Below are positions 16,640 to 24,823 of a stretch of 52,600 nt of DNA, piece after piece; within the stretch, counting starts at the first letter, position 1, and each line of letters begins with the position of its first letter. The position numbers were made by a program, and so were the translations under genes. The notes beneath the pieces were generated by a model, which saw only the letters and a program-made list of their open reading frames with translations, made no database searches and had not been told where the DNA came from. This DNA comes from Ilumatobacteraceae bacterium (GTDB taxonomy: Bacteria > Actinomycetota > Acidimicrobiia > Acidimicrobiales > Iamiaceae). Where the stretch lies: assembly GCA_025463265.1 (NCBI GenBank), contig JAOBWH010000007.1, positions 1 through 52,600 on the forward strand, in the 5' to 3' direction.

Positions 16640-18715
16640 ATGTCTTCCCGCATCTCCCATCGCCGTCCGCCGAAGGCGGGCCATCCGCCATCACCATCCG
16701 GCTGGCAGCGCCGAGGCGCCGCAGCGCTGCTGCTCGGTGCCGTGCTCGTAGCCGGTCTGCTGGCGCATCCGGCATCGGGTGCGCCTCGATCACGAGCCGG
16801 TCAGCAGCGGGCGGCGTCCGCTGCGGATCCCGGGACGACCCGCCCGGGCAAGCGGGTGTACCTGCGCGCCTCGTCGACGCCGGCGACCGCCCGGGTCCAG
16901 GCTCGGCCGTCGTCGCTGGCGAGGGCGAACGGTGTCCGCACCCAGTTCGAGGTCACGTACCAGGGCTTCACCCCCGAGGCCCGGGCGGCGTTCCAGCGGG
17001 CAGTCGATCTGTGGTCGACGCTCGTGGTGTCGAGCGAGGTGATCCGGATCGAAGCCAACTTCGAAGACCTCGGTCCTGGTGTGCTGGGCGGGGCCATGGA
17101 AGGGAGCGCAGCGCAGAACTTCCCGGGAGCGCGCGAGCGCGACACCTGGTACCCGGCGGCGTTGGCGAACTCGATGGCCCACCAGGACCTCGACAAGGCC
17201 CAGCCCGACATCTACGCCGCCTTCTCGAGTGCGGCCGACATCGACTGGTACTTCGGCGAGGACGGGCGGGTCCCGGCCGAGGCCTACGACTTCACCACGG
17301 TCGTCCTCCACGAGATCGGCCACGGCCTCGGCTTCGGTGGTGCGCAGGCGAACGTCGAGGGTCCCTACGCGAGCCTGTGGACGATGGATGGTCACCGCTA
17401 CGCGTACGACCGGCTGGTCACCGACGCTGGCGGCTCCCCGCTCGCAAGCCTCCCGAACTACTCGGCTGCCCTGCGAGAGGCGTTCGTGAGCGACGCACTC
17501 ACCTGGTCGGGTGCGGATGCGACCGCTGCCGCTGGCGGCCGGCCTCCCAAGATCTACGCCCCGAGGGAGTTCAAGCCGGGCTCGTCGATCGTCCACCTCG
17601 ACGAGGCGGCCTTCGGGCCGGGTCACCCCAGCTCCTTGATGACCCCGAAGCTCGACGACGGCGAAGCCATCCACGACCCCGGTGACATCGGGCTCGGCAT
17701 GCTGCGCGACCTCGGCTGGGCCACCGCCGGGGCGCCCAGCACCCCCGCTGCGCCGCGACTCGCGCCGGATCGCTACCTCGTGGGCAACGGCTGGGCGGCG
17801 GTGGCGTGGACCCCGCCCGTCGACACCGGACGTCAGACCATCACCGGCTACCGCATCACCCGTTTCGACGCCGGATCGGCCACCCCGGCGGCGAGCTACA
17901 CGGTCCCCGCCGGTGCCACGGCCCACAAGATCGATGGTCTGGTCAACGGCACCGCCTACCGGTTCTCGGTCGCCGCCCTGACCGGGGCCGGCGCGGGCAC
18001 CGAGTCCAGCCGCTCCGGGGTCCTCCAGCCCGCCGACCTGGCGCCGTTCGAAGACTCCGAAGCCTTCGTCCGCCAGCAGCTCCGCGACTTCGGGCCGGGC
18101 ACCCCCACGGCGGAGGCGCGGGAAGACCGGGAAGCGAGGCTGATCGCCGGCACGACGCCGGCCATGGTCATCGCCGAGGCCACGGAGCTGAACGATGGAA
18201 CGTTCCCGACCTATGCCATGTACCAGGCGTACTTCCAGCGCACGCCGGACCTCGCCGGGTTCGAGTACTGGCGGAAGCGGGTCCTCAGCACCGAGTCGAC
18301 CGGGAAGATGTCGGCTGCCTTCGCAGCGTCGTCCGAGTTCAAGCGCCGCTACGGCACGCTGACGAACTCCGCCTTCGTGAAGCGGGTCTACCAGAACGTC
18401 CTCGGCCGCGGCCCCGATGCCGCCGGGCTGGCGCACTGGACGGCCAAGCTCGACAAGAAGCGGTTGAGCCGGGGCGGGCTCGTGGAGCACTTCGCGTACT
18501 CCAGCGAGCACATCGTGCGGCTCAACCCGAGCCTTCGCTCGGTCTACCTTCGCCACGGCATGCTTCGGCGGCTCCCGACCGCAGCTGAGGTCACGGCAGA
18601 CCGCGCCGTGATCGAGACCGGGTGTGGCCGACCGCCATGGTGGTGGGTCGGATGCAGCGAACCGCTCGCTGAGCAGATCCTCGCCAGCGCCGAGTACCGC
18701 GCCCGCTTCGCCTAG
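16640..18715 (+). CDS. secreted HEIGH-type metalloprotease with FN3 and DUF4214 domains
   Basis: 691 aa from the ATG at 16640, preceded by AGGAG. Sec signal peptide (hydrophobic core about residues 31-45, then ASGA). Residues about 90-365 contain VVLHEIGHGLGFGG; H224, E225 and H228 form a zinc motif, but the residue at the metzincin third-ligand position is Gly, as in the bacterial HELGHGLGF group. FN3 domain at about 366-455 (VAWTPPVDTG, ITGYRITRFDAG, GTAYRFSVAALT). DUF4214 repeats from about 520: YFQRTPDLAGFEYWRKRV, then VYQNVLGRGPDAAGLAHWT. No cell-wall anchor is seen. Probably an extracellular protease; substrate unknown. Confidence 0.85.
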   Translation: MSSRISHRRPPKAGHPPSPSGWQRRGAAALLLGAVLVAGLLAHPASGAPRSRAGQQRAASAADPGTTRPGKRVYLRASSTPATARVQARPSSLARANGVRTQFEVTYQGFTPEARAAFQRAVDLWSTLVVSSEVIRIEANFEDLGPGVLGGAMEGSAAQNFPGARERDTWYPAALANSMAHQDLDKAQPDIYAAFSSAADIDWYFGEDGRVPAEAYDFTTVVLHEIGHGLGFGGAQANVEGPYASLWTMDGHRYAYDRLVTDAGGSPLASLPNYSAALREAFVSDALTWSGADATAAAGGRPPKIYAPREFKPGSSIVHLDEAAFGPGHPSSLMTPKLDDGEAIHDPGDIGLGMLRDLGWATAGAPSTPAAPRLAPDRYLVGNGWAAVAWTPPVDTGRQTITGYRITRFDAGSATPAASYTVPAGATAHKIDGLVNGTAYRFSVAALTGAGAGTESSRSGVLQPADLAPFEDSEAFVRQQLRDFGPGTPTAEAREDREARLIAGTTPAMVIAEATELNDGTFPTYAMYQAYFQRTPDLAGFEYWRKRVLSTESTGKMSAAFAASSEFKRRYGTLTNSAFVKRVYQNVLGRGPDAAGLAHWTAKLDKKRLSRGGLVEHFAYSSEHIVRLNPSLRSVYLRHGMLRRLPTAAEVTADRAVIETGCGRPPWWWVGCSEPLAEQILASAEYRARFA

Positions 18716-18731
18716 CCGAGCGTGGGCCGCC

Positions 18732-18763
18732 GAGGTCGGCACCGGTGATCCGGTGCCGACCTC
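18732..18763. terminator. perfect 14-bp-stem hairpin between convergent genes
   Basis: GAGGTCGGCACCGG (18732-18745), loop TGAT, then the exact complement CCGGTGCCGACCTC (18750-18763). It starts 16 bp after the protease stop and covers the last bases of the convergent gene. No U-tract on either side, so it may act as a bidirectional, U-less terminator. Confidence 0.7.
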
Positions 18764-20663
18764 AGGAGCGGTTGTAGTAGGTGGCGCCCGACACGAGGGC
18801 GGCGATCATCGCCTGCTCGCCGTTGGCACTCGGCAGGGCGGCCACCCAGTTGGCCTGCTCCTCGGCGGTGGGCAGACGGTCGATGAACCGCAGGAACTGG
18901 TCGTCCACGAGGCGGCGCCGGGCTTCGGGCGAGTTGATGAACTGCAGGGCGACCGAGCCGCGGTCGGCGCCGTTGTCCAACTTGTTGGTCCAGTAGGCCT
19001 TGCCCGAAGGGTCGGGGGTGCGTCCGAGGACGTCGGTGTACGCCTTCTCGACGTAGGAGGCGTTGGTGGCGCCCGCCTTGGTGAAGTACTCGTTCGAGCC
19101 GAACAGCTGGGCCCGGAACCGCCAGAGCGCCTTGCCGTTGCGGAGCGAGTTGATCCAGTAGGTGCGGCCGCCGGGGTCCGACACCCGGCGCAGGTACTTG
19201 AGGAACACCCGGTCGACGTCGAGGCCGCGGTACTCGTCGGAGTTGATGATCCCCTGGGCGACCGCGGCCCGGGACTTGGCGCCGGACGTGATCTGGTCGC
19301 CGACCTGGGCCCGCTGGGCGTTCGAGAGGAACCGGAAGTCCAGGTCCCGGTAGAGCCGGTGGGCGTAGCCCTCGTTCTCGTCCGTCCAGGGCGAGTGGAC
19401 CGAGAGGTGGTCGGCATCGGGGACGTAGCTGGCGGTGATCGTGGCGTAGCCCGACGCGATCGACACGTTCTGGCCGGCGACGTCGGTCTCCCACGCGCCG
19501 GTCGGGATGGTCACGTCGAGCAGCCCGCCGCCCGTGCTGGGCAGGGTGATCTCGGCGGCGTCGGGCCCGGCCACCACGTCGGCGAGGCCCCGGTGCGGGA
19601 GAGCACCGACGTAGCTCTGTCCGAGGGTCACCTTGCCGAACGCCGCCGGCACCACCTGCTGGCCGGTGCGGGTGAGGCTGGTGGTGAACAGGGTGGATCC
19701 GGCGGTGCCGGGACGGATGCGCATCACGACGTCGCCCTGGTGGGCCTGCACGGTGTAGCCGTCCAGGTTGGTGAAGCCGCTCAGCGTCCGGCCGCCCGAG
19801 CGCGGGCCGTCGGTGTCGTACACGTACTCCGGCGCGCCGTCGCCGCTGCCGTTCACGACGTCGGTCTGGCTCTCGGACCAGTACGAATCGGTCCCGGCCC
19901 CGCCGGTGAGGGTGTTCGTTCCGGCGCCTCCGTAGAGCGCCGCGCTCAGGGCCCCGTCGCTGATGGTGTCGTCGCCGGCCCCGCCGTCGAGCACGAGGAA
20001 CGTGAGCGAGGAGGCCGCGGTGACGGCGGTGGTGACGATGGTGTCGTCGCCTGCGAGGGCCTGCACGGTGAGGCGCTCGCCGTGAGCGAACGTGGTGGAT
20101 CCGCCGCCGTCCGGGTCCGACTGGGCCACCGTGGCGAAGGCGTTGACCGAGGTGGCGGTGATCGTGTCGTCGAGCCCCGACGCGGTGAAGTACACGAAGT
20201 CGTTGGTCCCGGCGCCGAGCTCGATGCCGGTGTTGGCGGCTCCGCCGTAGAAGAGGGTCACGGTGTCGTCGCCCGGTCCCATGTCGACGTTGTCGTTGTT
20301 CGCGGTCTCCTGGAACACGTCGGCGCCGTCGCCGAGGCTGGCGACCACCTTCGGGTGGGCGACGAACGAGCTGCCGTCGAGGGCCCCCGGATAGAGGCCC
20401 TGGTTGCCGCCGTCGCCGGTCACGGTGAGCTGGATGAGCGCGCTGCAGTCGACCGCCGGGCTCACCTGGACGTTGTTGATGGCGACCTTGCCGCTGCCGT
20501 TGCATCCGGGCGTGATGGTCTCGTTGCCCGTGGCGTTCACCACCACGGTGTTGCCGCCCGACGACCCCGTGACGACGGCAGCCCCCGCCGGGCGCGCCAG
20601 CGGCCCGACGCCGATCGCGGTGAGCCCGACCGCCACCGCCGTGATGATCCGTCCTGCCCGCAT
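18762..20663 (-). CDS. secreted RTX-like repeat protein with C-terminal DUF4214 domains
   Basis: 633 aa from the ATG at 20663, with AGGGGGA just upstream. Signal peptide ends near PAGAAVV. Residues about 95-270 carry calcium-binding-like repeats: MGPGDDTVTLFYGG, LDGGAGDDTISDG, LYGGAGTNTLTGGAGTD. A beta-rich middle part follows. From about residue 435, DUF4214-type units appear: YLRRVSDPGGRTYWINSL, YTDVLGRTPDPSGKAYWTNK and FIDRLPTAEEQANWVAAL. RTX repeats fold on binding Ca2+ outside the cell. Probably a secreted or surface structural protein; no enzyme motif found. Converges on the protease gene, whose C-terminal module is related. Confidence 0.82.
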   Translation of the reverse strand: MRAGRIITAVAVGLTAIGVGPLARPAGAAVVTGSSGGNTVVVNATGNETITPGCNGSGKVAINNVQVSPAVDCSALIQLTVTGDGGNQGLYPGALDGSSFVAHPKVVASLGDGADVFQETANNDNVDMGPGDDTVTLFYGGAANTGIELGAGTNDFVYFTASGLDDTITATSVNAFATVAQSDPDGGGSTTFAHGERLTVQALAGDDTIVTTAVTAASSLTFLVLDGGAGDDTISDGALSAALYGGAGTNTLTGGAGTDSYWSESQTDVVNGSGDGAPEYVYDTDGPRSGGRTLSGFTNLDGYTVQAHQGDVVMRIRPGTAGSTLFTTSLTRTGQQVVPAAFGKVTLGQSYVGALPHRGLADVVAGPDAAEITLPSTGGGLLDVTIPTGAWETDVAGQNVSIASGYATITASYVPDADHLSVHSPWTDENEGYAHRLYRDLDFRFLSNAQRAQVGDQITSGAKSRAAVAQGIINSDEYRGLDVDRVFLKYLRRVSDPGGRTYWINSLRNGKALWRFRAQLFGSNEYFTKAGATNASYVEKAYTDVLGRTPDPSGKAYWTNKLDNGADRGSVALQFINSPEARRRLVDDQFLRFIDRLPTAEEQANWVAALPSANGEQAMIAALVSGATYYNRS

Positions 20664-20762
20664 CCGGTCCCCCTCATCGGTGGCACCCCGACCCGCTCGG
20701 GGGTGTGGACCAAGTGAACCACGCCTGGGGGCCGAGAGGGGCGCCGTCGTAGCCTCGGTCCC

Positions 20763-21278
20763 ATGGTGGATCCCCTGCCCCCGACCGTCGTCGTCGACGA
20801 CGAGCCCACGGAGGCCGACGTGGCCGCCGTGGCGAAGCTGCTCGGCCGGCCGCCGGGCGGCGCCTTCACCATCGTGGTCCGCCACGTGGAGGACGGATCG
20901 CCCGTGGTCATCCGCAACGAGCCGCTCCTCGACGACGGCCGGCCGATGCCCACCCGGTACTGGCTGCTCGGCGAACCAGAGCGGACGATGGTCAGCCGGA
21001 TCGAGAGCCGCGGCGGCGTGCACCGGGTCGAGGACGAGATCGGGCTCGACGTCATCGCCGCCGCCCACGACGAGTACCGGGCCGAGCGCGACGCCGCCCT
21101 GCCGGAGGGGTGGGAGGGTCCCCGCCCATCCGCCGGCGTCGGCGGCACGCGGGTGGGCGTGAAGTGCCTGCACGCCCACTACGGCTGGTGGCTCGCCGGG
21201 GGCGACGACCCCGTCGGGCGGTGGGTCGCAGACCACCTGGCTGCCGGCGACGGCGACCGTGAGAGGATCGACGGATGA
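20763..21278 (+). CDS. DUF501 domain protein
   Basis: 171 aa. The C-terminal GVKCLHAHYGWWLAGGDDPVGRWVADHL is the DUF501 hallmark with invariant Cys and His; the middle contains PTRYWLLGEPERTMVSRIES. Function unknown; DUF501 genes typically lie between divIC and ppx in actinobacteria. TAGCCT (20750-20755) ends 7 nt before the ATG, suggesting a leaderless transcript that starts here and so separates this pair from eno-divIC. The stop overlaps the ppx start (ATGA). Confidence 0.9.
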   Translation: MVDPLPPTVVVDDEPTEADVAAVAKLLGRPPGGAFTIVVRHVEDGSPVVIRNEPLLDDGRPMPTRYWLLGEPERTMVSRIESRGGVHRVEDEIGLDVIAAAHDEYRAERDAALPEGWEGPRPSAGVGGTRVGVKCLHAHYGWWLAGGDDPVGRWVADHLAAGDGDRERIDG

Positions 21279-22216
21279 GCGAGCGAGTGGCCGCCATCGA
21301 CATCGGGACGAACTCGACGCGCCTGCTCGTGGCGGAGGCGGGTGACGACGGCGTCCTCGTCACCGTGGAGCGGCTGATGCGGATCACCCGCCTCGGCCAG
21401 GGCGTCGACAAGCGCGGCGCGCTCGCCGGCGAGGCGATCGACCGGACCGTCGCCGTGCTGGCCGAGTACCGCACCGCGATGGACCGCCTCGGCGTGGCGC
21501 ACGGCCGGGTGCGCATGACCGCCACGTCCGCCAGCCGGGACTCGTCGAACCGCGACGTGTTCTTCGACGCCGCGGAGGCGGCCGTCGGGGTCCGCCCGGA
21601 GCTGCTGTCGGGCGACGACGAAGCCGCGCTCTCGTTCGCCGGGGCCACCGCCGACGTCGACCCCGCCCTCGGGCCGTTCCTGGTGTTCGACCTCGGCGGC
21701 GGATCGACCGAGTTCGTCATCGGCACCACCGGACCCGAGGGCGCGATCGACGGGCAGCTCTCGCTCGATGTGGGGTGCGTCCGGTTGAGCGAGCGGTTCC
21801 TCACCACCGACCCGCCCGCGCCCGAGGACCTCACCGCCGCCATCAGCTACACCGACGCCTGGCTGGAGGACGTGCAGCGGGCGTTCCCCGGGCTCGGCGC
21901 GGTGCAGACCGTGATCGGCCTGGCCGGGACGGTGAGCACCGTCGCCGCCGTGGAGCAGGGCCTCGGCGAGTACGACCGTGACGCCATCCACCACTTCCGC
22001 CTCACGAAGGACGCCGTCGAGGACGTGTTCCGCACGTTGGCGACCGAGCGCCGAGCGGACCGGATCCACAACCCCGGGCTGGAGGAAGCCCGGGCCGACG
22101 TGATCGTGGGCGGCTGCTGCGCCCTCGTGGCGATCCTGCGCCGCCTCAGCATCGACGAGATCCTGTGCAGCGAGGCCGACATCCTCGACGGGCTCGCCCT
22201 CTCGCTCCTCGCCTGA
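21275..22216 (+). CDS. ppx: Ppx/GppA exopolyphosphatase family phosphatase
   Basis: 313 aa, short single-module form common in actinobacteria. ASKHA-fold motifs are visible: VAAIDIGTNSTRLLVAE (phosphate 1), VFDLGGGSTEFVIG (phosphate 2), VIGLAGTVSTVAAVEQG and the terminal EADILDGLALSLL. The family hydrolyses polyphosphate or pppGpp. The ATG overlaps the DUF501 stop, so the two proteins are made together. Confidence 0.93.
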   Translation: MSERVAAIDIGTNSTRLLVAEAGDDGVLVTVERLMRITRLGQGVDKRGALAGEAIDRTVAVLAEYRTAMDRLGVAHGRVRMTATSASRDSSNRDVFFDAAEAAVGVRPELLSGDDEAALSFAGATADVDPALGPFLVFDLGGGSTEFVIGTTGPEGAIDGQLSLDVGCVRLSERFLTTDPPAPEDLTAAISYTDAWLEDVQRAFPGLGAVQTVIGLAGTVSTVAAVEQGLGEYDRDAIHHFRLTKDAVEDVFRTLATERRADRIHNPGLEEARADVIVGGCCALVAILRRLSIDEILCSEADILDGLALSLLA

Positions 22217-22242
22217 GGACCAGGGGCTACCGTGCGAGGCCG

Positions 22243-24171
22243 ATGACCGCCCCCATCTGGACCCCCGACCCCGCCGCTGTGGCCGAGACGAACGTCGGGC
22301 GGTTCCAGGCGGCGCACGGCATCGACACCTTCGACGACCTGCTCGCCCGCTCCCTGGCCGATCCGTCGTGGTTCTGGGGCGCGGTGGTCGAGTTCCTGGG
22401 CATCCCGTTCGCCACGCCCTACGAACGGGTGCTCGACACCTCCAAGGGCGTCCCGTGGGCGACCTGGTTCACCGGCGGCCAGACCAACCTCGCCGCCATC
22501 TGCCTCGACCGGTGGGTCGCCGAATCGCCCGACGCCGAGGCCGTGCGCTGGGAGGGGGAGGACGGCGAGGTCCGGATCCTCACCTACGCCGAGCTCGACC
22601 GCCACGTCGACGCCCTGGCCCTGCTGCTGCGCGAGCGGGGCATCGGGGTGGGCGACGCCGTCGGCATCTTCCTGCCGATGCTGGTGGAGACGGTCGCGGC
22701 GGCGCTTGCCGTCGCCAAGCTCGGCGCCATGTTCCTGCCGGTCTTCTCCGGCTACGGGGCCGACGCCATCGCCGTGCGGCTCGAAGACGCCAGTGCCAAG
22801 GCGCTGCTGTGCGCCGACGGCTTCTACCGACGGGGCAAGCCGGTGCCCATGTTGGCCACCGCCCGCGACGCCATCGCCCAGGTCGACTCCGTCGAGACGC
22901 TCGTCGTGGTGCCCCGGGTGGGCCCGGTGGCGGCGTCGGTCGACGGCCGGGTGACCACCGTGAGCTGGCCCGAGCCCACCGACGTGGTCGTGCCCACGGT
23001 CGCGGTCGACAGCGAGCACCCGCTCTTCATCGCCTACACCTCGGGCACCACCGGCAAGCCCAAGGGCTCGGTGCACGTCCACGGCGGGTTCACGGTGAAG
23101 ATCGCCGAAGAGGTGGCGTTCCAGTTCGACGCCCGCCCCGGTGACCGCCTGTTCTGGTTCGCCGACTTCGGCTGGATCATGGGCCCCTGGGAGATCGTCG
23201 GCACCCTCGCCAACGGGGCCACCGTGTGCTTGTTCGAGGGCGCGCCGGACTTCCCCGGGACCGACCGGCTGTGGTCGTTCCTCGAGGACCACGCCGTCAC
23301 CATCCTCGGCATCAGCCCCACCCTCGTCCGGGCGATGATGGCGCACGGCGACGACCCGGTCGCCGCCCACGACCTCTCCGCGCTGCGCATCCTCGGCTCC
23401 ACGGGCGAACCGTGGAACGAGACCCCGTACCGCTGGTTCTCGCAGGTCGTCGGCGGCGGGCGCTGCCCCGTCATCAACATCTCCGGTGGCACCGAGGTCG
23501 GCGCCTGCTTCCTCTCGCCCCACCCCGTGCAGCCGCTCACGCCGATGACCCTCGGCGGACCGGCGCTCGGCATGGGCGTCGACGTGTTCGACGATGCGGG
23601 CCGGCCGGTGCGCGGCGAGGTCGGGGAGCTGGTCTGCACCACCCCTTGGCCCGGCATGACCCGGGGCCTCTGGCAGGCACCCGAGCGGTACCTCGAGACG
23701 TACTGGGACCGCTGGCCCGACGTGTGGGTCCACGGCGATTGGGCGCTCATCGACGACGACGGCCAGTGGTACCTCCGCGGCCGCAGCGACGACACCATCA
23801 AGATCGCCGGGAAGCGGCTCGGCCCAGCGGAGGTCGAGTCTGCGCTCGTCGCTCACCCCGCGGTGGCCGAAGCTGCGGCCATCGGTGTGCCGCACGAGGT
23901 CAAGGGCGAAGCCCTCTGGTGCTACGTGGTGCCAGCTGCCGGGATCACCGAGACCGAGGAGCTGCGCGCCGAGTTGGTCACCGTCGTCGCCGACGCCCTC
24001 GGCAAGAGCTTCAAGCCCAGCGTGCTGCGCTTCACCGACTCGCTGCCCAAGACCCGTTCGGCGAAGGTGCTGCGCCGGGCCATCCGGGCCACCGCGGCGG
24101 GCAGGGACCCCGGCGACCTGTCCTCGCTCGAAGACCCCGCCACCATCGCCGCCGTCCGCGACGCCCGGTGA
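22243..24171 (+). CDS. acetyl-CoA synthetase-like AMP-forming acyl-CoA ligase
   Basis: 642 aa from the ATG at 22243; an upstream in-frame start lies within ppx. The N-terminal ACAS_N region (GIDTFDDLLARSLADPSWFW) is followed by the adenylation core: IAYTSGTTGKPKGSVHVHGG (P-loop), NISGGTEVGACFL, and VHGDWALIDDDGQWYLRGRSDD. The C-terminal catalytic lysine lies in PKTRSAKVLRRA. It activates a short or medium carboxylic acid to its CoA ester through an acyl-AMP; closest in layout to acetyl/propionyl/acetoacetyl-CoA synthetases. TACCGT (22228-22233) 9 nt before the start may be a -10. Confidence 0.88.
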   Translation: MTAPIWTPDPAAVAETNVGRFQAAHGIDTFDDLLARSLADPSWFWGAVVEFLGIPFATPYERVLDTSKGVPWATWFTGGQTNLAAICLDRWVAESPDAEAVRWEGEDGEVRILTYAELDRHVDALALLLRERGIGVGDAVGIFLPMLVETVAAALAVAKLGAMFLPVFSGYGADAIAVRLEDASAKALLCADGFYRRGKPVPMLATARDAIAQVDSVETLVVVPRVGPVAASVDGRVTTVSWPEPTDVVVPTVAVDSEHPLFIAYTSGTTGKPKGSVHVHGGFTVKIAEEVAFQFDARPGDRLFWFADFGWIMGPWEIVGTLANGATVCLFEGAPDFPGTDRLWSFLEDHAVTILGISPTLVRAMMAHGDDPVAAHDLSALRILGSTGEPWNETPYRWFSQVVGGGRCPVINISGGTEVGACFLSPHPVQPLTPMTLGGPALGMGVDVFDDAGRPVRGEVGELVCTTPWPGMTRGLWQAPERYLETYWDRWPDVWVHGDWALIDDDGQWYLRGRSDDTIKIAGKRLGPAEVESALVAHPAVAEAAAIGVPHEVKGEALWCYVVPAAGITETEELRAELVTVVADALGKSFKPSVLRFTDSLPKTRSAKVLRRAIRATAAGRDPGDLSSLEDPATIAAVRDAR

Positions 24172-24188
24172 CCTGGAGGACGGGAGCG

Positions 24189-24794
24189 ATGGAGCGCACC
24201 AGCACCCTCTTCGGCCGCCGGGTCATGCTGCGGCCCCTCGTCTTGTCGGACTTCGCCTCGTGGCGCGAGGTGCGGGTCCGCTGCGCCGACTGGCTGCTGA
24301 AGTGGGAGCCCCAGCGGCTGCCCCACCAGCCCGACACCACCCAGGACCGAGACGCGTTCGCCGTGCGGTGCAGCGCCCGCCAGCGCGAGCGCCAGCTGGG
24401 AAGCGGCTACGGCTTCGGGATCTTCGTCGACGGCGCGTTCTGCGGCGAGATCAACCTGTCGTCGATCCAGCGGGGACCGTTCCAGAACGCCTACGTGGGG
24501 TACTGGATCGACGAGAAGTGGGCTGGTCAGGGCATCATGCCGGAGGCGGTGATGGTCCTGGCGCGCTTCGCCTTCGAGGAGCTCCACCTCCACCGCATCC
24601 AGGTGTCGATCATCCCGCGCAACGCCGCCAGCCGGCGGGTGGTCGAGAAGCTCGACCTGCGCAACGAGGGCACGGCGGTGCGCTACCTCGAGATCAACGG
24701 CGTCTGGGAGGACCACGTCCGCTACGCCATCACCTCCGAGGAGTGGGAGGCCCGCCGCGACGAGCTGGCCGCCCAGTGGCTCAGCCCGACCTGA
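24189..24794 (+). CDS. GNAT family N-acetyltransferase (RimJ/RimL-like)
   Basis: 201 aa from the ATG at 24189. Fold motifs: RRVMLRPLVLSDFASWREVR at the N-terminus, YVGYWIDEKWAGQGIMPEA (acetyl-CoA loop, Q/RxxGxG-like) and LHRIQVSIIPRNAASRRVVEKL. This pattern is the ribosomal-protein Ala/Ser acetyltransferase type. It lies 17 bp after the ligase gene and probably in the same unit. Substrate unknown. Confidence 0.9.
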   Translation: MERTSTLFGRRVMLRPLVLSDFASWREVRVRCADWLLKWEPQRLPHQPDTTQDRDAFAVRCSARQRERQLGSGYGFGIFVDGAFCGEINLSSIQRGPFQNAYVGYWIDEKWAGQGIMPEAVMVLARFAFEELHLHRIQVSIIPRNAASRRVVEKLDLRNEGTAVRYLEINGVWEDHVRYAITSEEWEARRDELAAQWLSPT

Positions 24795-24823
24795 CTGGCC
24801 TGACCGGGCCTAGGTTCGGTGCC

